Assembly: GCA_009760885.1 (NCBI GenBank)
Contig: CM019700.1
Location: 692,001-756,000 of the forward strand
Direction of reading: 5' to 3'
Length of the DNA stretch: 64,000 bases
DNA from: Achatina immaculata
Taxonomy: Eukaryota; Mollusca; Gastropoda; Stylommatophora; Achatinidae
Both the position numbers and the translations under genes were made by a program. The first letter of the stretch is position 1. Each line of letters starts with the position of its first letter. The notes under the pieces are model-generated. The model did not search any database and had not been told where the DNA came from. It worked only from the letters and a program-made list of their open reading frames with translations. Of the stretch, positions 1-12,700 are shown in pieces.

Positions 1-524
1 AAGATTGAGTCTCTCTCTGCCTACCTATATACTGAGTGTGTATCAAAGGAGTAACGTAATGACTGAATGATATAAGGATGCAGTTACAGTTTGATATGTC
101 TATTAAAAATCATTTCAGAGTAAAAAAAAAAAAAAGCAGATAAATTGTTCTACTTCTCTTCCTGTGTGGTGCTCCTTTTTATGAATTCCTTTATCATTGA
201 TACGGTAATCCTAAGTCCTGACCATAAACCTTAGCTCTAATTCACTACTGAAGTCTAGTATTTTATATGTAATGAAACAGATCAAATCATCGTCTACTTT
301 GTATTTAGTACAAGATATCATTCCTTCATTATGACATTATTTGTGTCACTTCAATGAAATTTATCTCTGACTTTTTTCACTCCATCATTACATCACTCCT
401 TCGCTTTGTTACTCCTAGGAACCTCTCCCGGTATATCCAGTTTATTTGCCCCACGAATAAGAACAGTATCAAGGATCTAAAAGGCCTTATTTCTTGTGTT
501 TACACTTGTTCATTTCTCTTCCAG
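1..524. other. intron sequence upstream of first visible LRP exon
   Basis: No coding exon or recognisable repeat is seen apart from a short A-run near 121-135. The stretch ends in a pyrimidine-rich tract and CAG at 522-524, the acceptor of the first visible exon. It is therefore read as the 3' part of an intron whose 5' end lies outside the window. Confidence 0.6.
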
Positions 525-777
525 GTATCTGATGTGGTCTGACTGGGGGGACAGACCAAAAATTGAAATAGCAGATCTACTTGGTCAAAACCGGAGACCA
601 CTAGTGGAGACAGACATTGTTAAACCTCGTGGTCTCACTGTAGATTATTCTGAGAACCTCTTGTACTGGGTTGACACATTCAAAGCCACTGTAGAGATGA
701 TTCATTTTAATGGTGAAGGACGAAAGGTGATTCATCAGGAAGAGGGCACAAGCTTTTATGGAGTGGCTTTGTATAAT
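525..777 (+). CDS. LRP exon 1 of window: YWTD blades of first visible propeller
   Basis: The acceptor is TTTCTCTTCCAG at 513-524 and the donor is GTTAGT at 778. The first base completes a codon begun upstream (phase 2), and the exon ends in phase 0 after residue 84. YLMWSDWG at residues 1-8 is a degenerate YWTD blade strand. GLTVDY and LLYWVD further on form the next blade. The exon is typical of the LDLR-type six-bladed beta-propeller that packs on a following EGF module. Confidence 0.88.
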
Positions 778-3700
778 GTTAGTACCAGTCTCTGAATCGT
801 AGTTTCTCTGTTAGTACTTATGTATGAACATATCATAATGTCAAAAAACAAGAGAGGCATTTGTTGTATATCTATGAAACAAGTGAACAGAGTGAAACAT
901 TATTTTGGTCTTGAACAGTGGTTCTCAATCTTTGTCAGACCTCTGCCTCCTTATGTACCAAGTCACACCCCTAATGCCTCATAAACACTATATTCCTTGT
1001 TTAATTATTTTCTTCAGATGGTTCTGATGACCCCTTTTCTCTCACTGTTCCCTCTGGATCTTCCCACCAGCCAGATTGGAACCACTTGTCTAGAATATTA
1101 ATTGACTGACTGATTGCTGATCTGATGAAACATTTTCAATATTTTTTTTTGTCATATGCTCATATGAGCAATTCATATGTGATATCCATCCTCATTTATG
1201 CATGCGGAAACTGGAAATCAACTAAAGAAATATGCAATAAATTAGATTCTTTTGAAAACAAATGCCTAAGGAAAATACTTGGTATAAAGTGGAACGAATT
1301 CAAGAACAATGCAGAGATAAGACAGATGAGCAAACAACAACCTGTCTCATGGGTGATAAGAAAAAGAAGATCGATATATGTAGGCCATGTGATGAGAAGA
1401 AACAATTAGAGAATACCAAAACAAGCTATAAAGTGGAGCACAACAGGCTAAAGAAAAAAAGGTCGACCAAGTGGAACTCTAAAGAGGACATTGTTAAGAG
1501 AAGCCAGTTTAGTGGGTATAACATCCTTTGATGAAGTTGAAAGACTCGCCGAGAACAGGAAAACTTGGCAAACAACTATGTGAGCCCTATGTGACGTTTA
1601 ACGGCACGAGAAGGATGTAAGATGTAAGATATGCTCAGCTATCTAGAAAAAAAAGACAGGTTGTCTCTGTGACTCGCTTCATCAGAATGACCTCTTCATA
1701 CATGCCGCAAGTTTTTCATTCATGACTCAAATTTGAGTTCTTTTTCGGTCAGTGCCACATCGAAGATCTTCATACAAGAATTTACCTTGTCTTGCTTCCT
1801 TCCTCATATACTTTTCAGTGTTAAATGAACAGGCAGACTTAATGACAGCGCTCAACAGTTTACTTCATTTTAGTCTTATTGTTTAAAATTTCTATAATGT
1901 CCTCCTTCATTTATGCATACTAAAGCTGGAAAAGAACTAAAGAAGTAGACAAGAAATTAGACTCTTCTGAAAAATACTTGGTATAAAGTGGAATGAATTC
2001 AAGAACAACGCAGAGATAAGGCAGATAAGTGAACAATATGCTGTCTCATAGGTGATCTGAAAAAGGAGATATATTGGAGATATATTGGTCACATGATGAG
2101 AGGAAACATTTAGAGAATTCCAAAACAAGCTATCAAGTGGAACACAATGGGCTGAAGAAAAAGAAGTTGACCACATGAAACTCTAAAGGGGACATTGTTA
2201 AGAGAGGCCAAAATAGTAGGCATAAAATCCCTTGATGTGGTTGAAAAGCTCATCGAAAACAGGAAAACTTGGCAAACTACCATGTGAGCCCTTTGTGATG
2301 TTTAATGGCATAGGAAGGATGTAAGATGTAAGATATCCATTGTAGAGATCCTTAGTGATGTTTATAATTTTAGATGGTATTCCATATATTCTTAAAACTC
2401 TGCTATAAATCTATATGTATGCTATAAAATGCTTTTTAAAGTATATGAAGTTCAGGATTAATGGTTTTTACTTTTCGATATGTTCTTGAAGTATTATTCT
2501 TAGAGTAAAGATCTGGTTGAGACAGCTTCTCCATTTTCAAAATCCTACTTGTTCTTCTCTCATTGCTGTATCCACTATATCTTTAATTCTATTCAGAATA
2601 ACTCTGCAAAGTACTTTTGACACAACTAAAAGTAAGGTTACTCCCCTCCAGTTATTGCAGTTGCTAAGGCTGGCTTTTTTGGGCATTTTAACAATGATTC
2701 CTTTTTTCCAATTAGAAGGGACCTTTTCTTCTTTCCAAACTTTATTAAACATTCTCTGTAGTTGTCTCATGTTATCACTGTTAATAGCTTTTAACATTTC
2801 AGCTGTTATTTCATCTTCACCTGCAGCGTTGTTGTTAGCCATTAGATTCACTGCTGTTTCATTTTCATTCAGTGTAACTTCATCTAAGTTGACATTTAGT
2901 TTGTGGGACTGGTAAGTCGGTTTTAAGATTTATTAATTCATTTGGATGTGGTGGATTAAATATTGTGCTCGGCCCATCTTTGCTTTTGGTCTTTACTTGA
3001 TGTTAAAAATTTTAATGCTCAATATTAAATCTGTTAAAAAATATTCAACAGTGAGGACACGGCATTAACAAAAATTCTTTAATAATATTCAACAATTAGA
3101 AAGGCAGGCAGCCAGGCGTGATACTGACCATGTCACCCTCTAGTGTGCTGACAGGTCAAGGAAAATATGGGCACTAACACCATATCCCTATGTGCCTCTA
3201 AGGCATGACAGGATTACTTTACTTTTACCTTTTTTAGAAAGACAGCAAATTTCTTTAGACCTTCTATGAGAAGATGGGAGTAAGAGAATCTGAAAGTCAC
3301 CGGGAAACATAAATGGAAAAGAGGGAGAAGGAGGTGACAAAAGAAAATTTCTGACATGATAAGTGGCAGGAGGAAAAGAAATGCAGTTGATATGACTTAA
3401 CATAGCTATGCTACACTTAATGGAGAATCATGACACCCAAAGAGTAAATATCAAATAACAATGACCTGATCCCCCAAATTCATTATATCTGTTTCATCAG
3501 GAATTCATCTTTGTGACAGAGCAAAATCGGGGGATGTTGAAAATCTTCAACCAACAACAAAGCTTGGTTAGCTTCACTCTGGGTAATGTCCCCTATGACA
3601 TTGTTATGTACGACAGTTCTCAGCAACCCGGAAACTCCAGTAAGTTCTAAAACAAATATCATCATGTGAAATTGTGAATGGTGAAGAGGTTTATGTCTTA

Positions 3701-6700
3701 ATATTTTTCTTCACATCAGATTTTATGGTGATAGACTGTTAACTGCAACCTTAATGTCATCATCTAGTGGTGCTAATTGTCCTATTATTTTGTATTTGCT
3801 GTGTTACCAGTTTCATAGATAAGTGAATATTTTGTGTACTGGAATTTCTTTATTGTATGTCATTTTATATTATATTCCAATATATAAATAGCTCATTACA
3901 TTACCATAGGATAGGTATAGATGGCACTAGTTTTGGTATGTATTATGTTCACAGCGGAGTGTGATGATCTTGGGTGTGATCAGCTTTGTGTACTGGACCC
4001 ACTGACAGGACCCACATGTTTATGTGGTGAGGGATATGTACCAGAAAATAACTCTAGCACATTATGCAAACGTAAGTTTGACCCATTAGCTGTTTCAATG
4101 TTTTGTATACCTGTGATTATATCCAACGTATTTGGTTGTTGTAAACTCTTCAAGCAGTTTTAGCCTCTTTTGAACTTTCAAATAATTGTTTTCTTTGAAA
4201 CCTTATTGTATTCTGATGAGCAGCACAAAATCATGTCAACATCTAAAGCAGTCACAGTGATCACACCAGGACCTTCTTGAAATCAATACAGCTGTACCTT
4301 GTCTTTTATCTTGTATGAAGTCAATCAGTCACTCAGTCAATCATTTGCATGCCCCTTGACTTTGTCTCCCTAACAGCTCTCCTGTATGCCTCTTGGTTGT
4401 AAGCAAGATGCCCTGCTGCTGATGCATCCATTTGCAGATTATCAACGATGTCTTGCAATCATCTTTGCTTTGGTCTTCCTCTCTCTCTTTTTCCAACTAT
4501 GTACTCTTCCAAGACAGTCTTCTCTAAATTCTCATGATGTTTAATGTGTCTAAAATATTTAAGCTTTCTCTGTTTAATCCTCTTTATTAGCCTACCTTCT
4601 TCAGTATTTAGTTCTTGTAGTATGGATATATTTGTTCTTTTTTTGTGCCCATGATATTTGAAGGGCTCTTCTGTAGCATTTACATTCAAAGGCATTTATG
4701 TGTTTCTTAGCTGTTTTGTTAAGTGTCCAGGTCTCACAGGCATACAAGGTTTGACAATTAAGTAATGAGGCATGAATGTTTATTCATCTATGATCTGGCA
4801 ACTTTTCATCGCTGCCTGATAAGCACACGACAAACAAGCCGCCATTTTGTTGACCTAATTAGAGATGCATTGTCACATAATCAGCATGGAGCAAAAAGCT
4901 AATATTAACTTCTGAACTCAGAAAAAGTGAATTGAGACAAGATTATTTGGATAATTGTTTATCTCGTGCACAGATATCCAGGTAGTATTCACAATTCAAA
5001 AGTGGTGTGGAAACGATTATAAATGCAACTAGACAAGGACACCCAATTTCTGTTCATAATGAGGAACTCATTGCAAAAGTCAGAGAATGGATACAAGAAG
5101 ATCGTTGTTTGACTGTGAGGATGATGGCAGATGAATTTGATGTTAACCGTGAGACCATTGATAAAATTTTAGTGGAAGATTTGGCAAGAAAAAAGTTACT
5201 TGCCAGTTTGTACCACATGCGTTATCTGATGACCAAAAATATCAGTGTGTTGAGTACGCAAAAGACATCATCAAAATGTGTCACAGAAATAAACGTTTCT
5301 TAAATTTGATTGTTGCAAGAGGATGAAACATGGATTTTCCACTATGATCCCACAACTAAATGCCAAAGTGCTCAGTGGAAGTAATCATCATCACCAAAAG
5401 GCAAAAATTTCTTCTTCAAAAGTCGAAAATGAAGACAATGTTGGTGTGTTTCTGTGACAGCAAAAGGAGATATTCACAAAGAATTTATTAAAGAGGGACA
5501 GACTGTTACTGCCAAATTTTATTTAAGTATTTTGAAACACCTATGGAAAAGTATTCTCTGAGTCCAACCCAAATATTCAACACCTGGCAGTTTTTTCCTT
5601 CTTCATGATAATGCACCAGCTCACCAGGCAGTAGCTGTACAGGAATTTTTGGCCCAAAAACAAGTGTGTGTTCTCAACCATCCACCCTATTCCCCAGATT
5701 TGTCTCCCTGTGATTATTTTCTATTCCCAAAATTAAAGTTACCATTGAAAGGACACTTCTTTGACAATACTGATGACATCCAAGGCCAGTAACATCAAGT
5801 TTAACAGCCATACCAACAGAAGAACTGCAGAGATCGTTCCAGTATTTGTTAGATCATACCACTTGCTGTATCAGTGCACAAGGGGCTTACTTTGAGTAAA
5901 ATACAGGTTATGTCTTCAGCTGTTGTTTATTTATTTTTTATGGAATTATTCAGATTACTTAATTGCCGGACCTTGTATGATATGATGAGAAGGATGCATG
6001 CCCTTAAAAATTCTATCTTTGCAGTTCTGTCTGTTCCTCTCCACAACTTCTTTAGTTGTTTTATTTTTTGAAGAGCAAAAGATGCCCTCCTTTTAATTTC
6101 CCTCAGTGTATCTCCATTATTAGTTAGTAATGATCCAAGATATTCACAACTCTCCACCTCTTCCAATTTTTCCTCACTGATACATATTTCAGCTGCCTTA
6201 TTTGTTTTGTCAGTTGTCATCAATTTAGTTTGCATGAAGCACTTTCCAAAATACAGGTTTTCTCAGTACAACGTTTAGTACTTTATATTTTTTTTTAATG
6301 TAGTATTAAACACAATTTGTACAAATCAGTAGGAGGTAAATTTTTTATGACATTTTTTTCCATACCTTATTTGTGGTGAGATTTAATCTTTACAAAATGC
6401 TCATATGCTTAGTCAGAATCAGAAATGGCTTGATTATTCTCTGACTGATTTCACTGGTTTTTTTTTTTTAACTAGGTTTTTGATAATATAATCTGGTTAC
6501 AGTAACTGATGATCTCCAGAAGCTTCCAGTTTTCTCTTTTTTAATTGGTAATGGCTTTTATGATTATGGGTGAGTGGTAATTTACCAGAACTTGCTGGTT
6601 AACAATGTCATTGAATAATCAGTGCTACATCAGCTAGATCAATGAGCCCACTATACTAGTTGGACCAGTTTTGAATCAGCTACATCAGCTAGACCAGTCT

Positions 6701-9700
6701 TTAGCCTGTTATACAGGCTAGATCTACCTTGGATCTGCTACATCAGCTAGACCAGTCTTTAGCCTGCTATACAGGCTAGATCTACCTTGGATCTGCAACA
6801 TCAGCTAGATTAACATTGACTCAGCTACATCAATCTTTAGTCTACCACATCATCTAGAACTAGATAAATTTTGAATCAGTTATATCAGTTTAAATCAAAC
6901 TTTAGTTTGGTACATCAGGGATATTGTGTCTATCTTTTTTATTAGGAAGAGCCCAAAAAAACTCTGTATTTTTCATCAGTTTTTCATGTTTTTATCTTTT
7001 GTATTGCTTTTGTATGCGATTCTTGAAAAAGGCTTTTGCCAAAATATTGGATTGTTGTATATTTTTCATTTGTATATACCAATCTTGCTTTCTGCTATTC
7101 TTGTTTCTGTCCACTTTCCTCTTTCTTTCTGTCTCTTTATAAAACTGAACTGTAAATCTCAACCTACTTTCATTACATCTGCTGTACCCTCACAATCTTC
7201 AGCTTGCCCCATAATAAAAAAAATATGCATGTCATTTATGCTGTTAGCAGACAAAAGCAACAAAACCTGATAAATTGTGTACACTAGCTTTCTATTTTGT
7301 CTCTTTCTTTGCTAGCCTCTTTGAAGTTTGTCCACCCTTCACACATATATGCTATCCGAGATTCATTATGCCAGTATCCAGCTAACCTTGCAGATATGTC
7401 CCTCACTAATGTGACTTTGGACTCCCAGTGTTTTCTAGAAGACAGGCAGGTATGAGGCTGTGTTCATTACAAGTTTTATAAAATGTGAATTTACTTTATA
7501 TAAAATATGAAGTCATTTTACATGCCAAATTTTAACCTCAAGCAAGAGAAAAAGAAATAGTTGCAGCTTTGTTGTTTCCTGCTGTACTATAATAACTGTA
7601 CATAAATAAATGAAAATAGATGATAAATACTGCATGTAAAGAAGAAGAATATATGATAAATACTATATACAGTGAAGAGAGAATATATATGTTAGATAAT
7701 ATACATTAAATAGAGAGAGTAGGTTATAAATATTGTGTGTAAAGAGAATAGATGATAAATACTATACATTAAGTAGAGAGAGTAGATTATAAATGCTGTA
7801 TGCAAAGAGAATAGATGATAAATACTATACATAAAGAAAATACAATAGATGATAAATAGAGGCTGGAAGAAGAACTGCAAGAGGAAAACAGTATTAGAGG
7901 AAAAACAAAACTATGACTTTATACAGGAACCCTCCCCCCCCCCCCAAAAAAAAAAAAAAAACAATCCTGAAATGAGTAAGCATGGATATGTTTTATGATC
8001 TTCAGTAATATGGAGAAGACAAATCTATATTCATCTGCACACTTTCTAGTTTTAACTTCTTCCAGCCTTTTAGCTATCAGACCACATTGATTCACCCTGC
8101 ACAATGTGAACAGAATGGTACATTCTCTTAAGTATAAAATAATGTTCTCAGATTCATTTTAATGACTTAAGACTTAATCTCCCCAGGGGTATATGACTCT
8201 GACATATGATGCCAGAGAAAATATGATATACTATTTTGGAAACAACACGAAGACTATCAGTCGCCTTCCTCTTGAGATGGGAGGGAAAAGTAAAGTATTG
8301 ACAGGAGGTACAGGAGTTGTGAAAGGTAAGCTTTCTTTCATGGTGAAGGTGGCAGTGATAAGACAGATTTCATGGTGAAGGTGACAGTGATAAGACAGAT
8401 TTCATGGTGAAGGTGGCAGTGATAAGACAGATTTCATGGTGAAGGTGGCAGTGATAAGACAGATTTCATGGTGAAGGTGACAGTGATAAGACAGATTTCA
8501 TGGTGAAGGTGGCAGTGATAAGACAGATTTCATGGTGAAGGTGGCAGTGATAAGACATATTTCATGGTGAAGGTGACAGTGATAAGACAGATTTCATGGT
8601 GAAGGTGACAGTTATAAGATAGATTTTATGGTGAAGGTGACAGTTATAAGACAGATTTCATGGTGAAGGTGACAGTGATAAGACAGATTTCATGGTGACT
8701 ATAAGGTGTCAGTGATAAGACAGATTTCATGGTGACTATAAAGTGTCAGTGATAAGACAGGCAAGGAGGGTCAACAGTACTTTTAGGTGAACAAGGTGGT
8801 CACCTAGAATCTTCTTCTTACTTCTTTCCTGTGCTGCTAAACTTCACATAGTACATCGCATGATAGTTTGCCAAGATTTCCTGTCTTCAGTGAGTTTTTC
8901 AATCTCATCAAGGGATGTTATGCCCACTGAACTGGCCTCTCTTAACAATGTCCTCTTTAGACTTTCATGTGGTCGACCTCTTTTTCTTTGGCCTGTTGTT
9001 TTCCACTTGATAGCTTGTTTGGGGATCCTCTGATTATTCCTTCTCATCACATGATTGGCATATGTCCATCTTCTTTTTCTGATCACCCATGACGCAGGTT
9101 GTTGTTTGCTCATCTGTCTTATCTCTGTGTTGTTCTTGAATTCGTTCCACTTTATACCTAGAATGCATGAATATAAAAGATATGCACATTTTTAAAAAAT
9201 GTTAAATTGTCAAAATAATTTTTTGAGTATTATCCACTTATTAATATTTCCAATGAAAGTTTGTGAGCATGTGGGGAAAAGAGTAATTTTAAAGCTGAGA
9301 AAAGTTATTTACAACTCCATGAACATGTGGAGATTGTAATTTTAAAAGCCTGTAAGCATGTTGTGAAAAGTAATTTAGAAGTCTGTGAGCATGTTGTGAA
9401 AAGTAATTTAGAAGTCTGTGAGCATGCTGTGAAAAGTAGTTTAGAAGTCTGTGAACATGCTGTGAAAAGTAATTTAGAAGTCTGTGAACATGTGAAAAGT
9501 AATTTAGAAGTCTGTGAGTATGTTGTGAAAAGTAATTTAGAAGTCTGTGAACATGCTGTGAAAAGTAATTTAGAAATGTGTGAGCATGTGGGAGAAGAGT
9601 AATTTTAAAAGTATGTAAGCATGTGAAAAAAGTAGCTTAACAAGTCTGTATGAAAGTTGGAAAAAAAATAATTTTACAAGTTCATGAACATAAGATAATT

Positions 9701-12700
9701 TTTTTCATAAGATGAATGTGACCCAGAACTCATTCTGTAAGGATGAAAGTTTATCTAGGTATTATTTTGAAGTTATAAATTAGCTTATTGGAACGGCATG
9801 TAACCATTTTCATAGACTTCTAAGTAGCCTCACATCACCAAGCTCCCTAGGTTAAACTTAGTATCTGTCCCAACTCCCTCTGACCTACACAATTCATCTT
9901 CTAATATGTTGCCTGATTCCCCTCTAGTTGTGATGTCTGCTGTTACTATATGACTTTATATTACACAGCCCAGACACAAACTGATACACCACTGTCTTTT
10001 GGACAACATAACATACTAGTGCAGCAACAACAACAGCTATAAACTGTTGTCACTGGAAACAGTCATTTATATTTGCAGAGTTTTTCACTTAAAATTGAGT
10101 CTCCAGTCTTTCCAGGTCCCCCAACCTGTTCATACTAACAGCTAATCCATCCCTGCTCACTGTAGCCCTCATGTTAGACCATTGATGTGACTTTAGTCTA
10201 AAGTCAAGTATTAGCAGCAAACATTACCTGCAATTAGAAAATGGATTTTAGAGATACTGGTTTTTTAAAGCACATATTCCAGAGTTATGATACTTTAAAA
10301 AAAAAAAATGTATTGAACTCAAGGTATGGCTCTGGACTGGGTTGCTGGGAATCTGTATTGGACTGACAGTAGCAACGGTGTTATCATGGTGGCCAGGAAA
10401 TCTGGAGCATACCAGAGGGTCGTCCTGAGCAACCTCACACATCCTGTGGGTATTGCTGTGCATCCTGGGAGAGGGTAAGCTTAGTCTAGTGCCATTCAGT
10501 GCCATTAACCAATTTGTAAACTTGTGTGAAATGTTTGTATTTGGTTTTTTTTTATTTTCAACTGATTAAAAAAAAATGAAAGCAAGAATTGTTATCATGA
10601 AACACAAATGAATCAGAAATGGGAAATGACAAAAATATAGTTTTATATAAAGATACAGCTTGAACCAAGGACAGCAAGAAAAAAACAAATGAAGTTGTCC
10701 AGAGAAAACTACGAGTAATAAAAACTGTATGGAACCATACAGCAAAACATAATCAAAATTATCTGGACATGGGAACAGATGAGCAGAGAACCTGGTTATT
10801 CATTTGTTCATTCATTTGCATGTCCCTTGCAGAACTTTGCCTCCCTAACAGCACTCCTGTAGGCCTCTCAGTTGTGAGCAAGATGGCCTGCTGCTGATGC
10901 ATCCATTTGCAGATCATCAACGATGTCTTGCAGCCATGTTCATTATGCACCCTTCCAAGACTGTTTTCTCTAGATTATCATGACGTTTAATGTGTCCAAA
11001 ATATTGAAGTTTTCTCTCTCTAATCCTCTTTACTAGCCAGCCTTCTTCAATATTAAGGTCCTGTAGTATAGATATATTTGTAGCTGGTGATTACTTGAGG
11101 GAAAAAGAGCAGTGAGATGAAGGCTGAGGGGGAAAAATACAAGTATTCAACTGGTTTGACCAAGTGTCATGGGAGAAGAGAGAAAGCTAAGTTTCCAGGA
11201 AACAGTGGGAACCATGCAAAATGGTTGTCATTCCCCAATAGAACATAATGAAAGAAAAAATACATAAAAAAAAATACTTCTGTAGTTTCAGGGTCAGTAC
11301 ATTTAAGAGTCTTTTGCATGTTTTTTCATTTCACAGTGAGATTTTCTGGACTGACCATGGACGTCAGCCAGACATTACTGCCAGGGTGGAACGAGCTAAG
11401 CTTGACGGCAGTAAAAGAGAAATAATTATGGCTGACAATATAGGAGAGCCCAATCACCTCTACATAGACTTTGAGAAAGACCAGTAAGTCATTTAGCATG
11501 AAGTTTTTCTAGGTGTTGTTTTATTATTCTGTAATAATGTATACTGAGGGTGTCTAAGTGGTGCAGTGGTTGGTGCACTAGTCTCTCATGGGCAAAGGTC
11601 AGAGGTCAGATCTGGCCAGAGATGCCTCAGTCACTCTGGAGCTGGAAGTAAAGGTGGCCAGGCATGATGCTGACCGTATTGCTCTCTAGTGTGTTGACAG
11701 ATCAAGGAAAATATGGGCATTAACACCACATGCCTGTGTGCTCTTAGGGTTACCTCTTATTGTTATTCTTTAATGTATGCTGAAATCAGATCAGTATTTT
11801 AACATATGTTCTATCATCTTCTCATAATATCATCATAGGAAGTATTTTAAGATTATATAAGGCAGGTCTAAGTTTTTAACTTCTGATCCAGCTGAACTGA
11901 GACCATTCTTTTCATCTTCTTAAACAATCTCCTTAAGCAACAAAAAAATAAGAGAGAGACAATGTACTTTCATAGGACATGCAGTGAGGAGAGGGGGCAT
12001 TGAAAATATTATAACAGGAAAAATAGAGGGAAGAAGAGCTGGGGGAAGACCAAGAGAAATGATACTGGACAGTCTGACAAGATGGTGTGAGAGGAGATCA
12101 CCAACTGAGCTGATGGCCTGCATAAGGGATCGGGTACTCTGGAGAACCATAATAGCCAGTGCCAGTCGGCACGGCATCTGATGATGATGATGATGTGTTT
12201 CTTTTCCTTCAACAAATCCAAACTGTTCATCTGCTATTTCCATTTTTATCTTTTTCATTGTTCTTCTCATAATGATTCTCAGAAGTAGCTTCGTTATGTG
12301 ACATGAGAGGTTGATAGTCCAGTGGTCATCACATTCCTCTGCACCTGGTTTCTTTGGTAGTGCTATAAACATGGATTTAAGCAAGTCACTGGACATATAA
12401 CCACTGTTGTAAATGTCATTCAGTAACTTGGTTATTATTTTTATTCCTGTCTCCTCTAGCAACTCTATTTCTTCTGTTGTTATATTATCAGGCCCAGTTG
12501 CTTTTCCTTTCTTCATGTGTTTGATGGCATATTTGATTTCATCTTCAAGTATTGGTGGTCCATCACAGTTTTCAGTATCTGGTGTTAATTCTGGTCTTTC
12601 TCCTCCATATAGCTCACTGATATACTCTGACCTGTCCACAATGTCTTCTTTTCCCATTAACATTTTACCTTCTTTTGATTTCAGGCATCCGGTGGTATAT

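Larger units (their letters stand above)
4325..6240 (-). mobile_element. LINE family B copy split by a mariner
   Basis: Minus-strand B sequence occupies 4325-4744 (C-terminal region with [20 protein letters not shown] and [10 protein letters not shown]) and resumes at 5978-6240 ([20 protein letters not shown]). The two parts are contiguous in other B copies, for example 44500-45225. The copy is 5'-truncated and broken. The 3' end abuts CAATCA/CATT-rich repeats that match the AATG tail. Confidence 0.8.

Noticed and set aside
4330..4740. A host gene with an RGRP/DNA-binding-like protein on the minus strand.
   Set aside because: The same sequence recurs about ten times in the window with a common tail; it is LINE B.
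6924..7270. Hydrophobic overlapping frames resembling a membrane protein.
   Set aside because: T-rich sequence that is part of the dispersed repeat R1; frames are not kept in the second copy.
8337..8760. CRISPR-like array of direct repeats.
   Set aside because: Units are contiguous without spacers, in a eukaryotic intron; it is a minisatellite.
9327..9602. An 11-residue repeat protein ([11 protein letters not shown]).
   Set aside because: The 33-bp minisatellite explains it. It lies in an LRP intron and decays at both ends.
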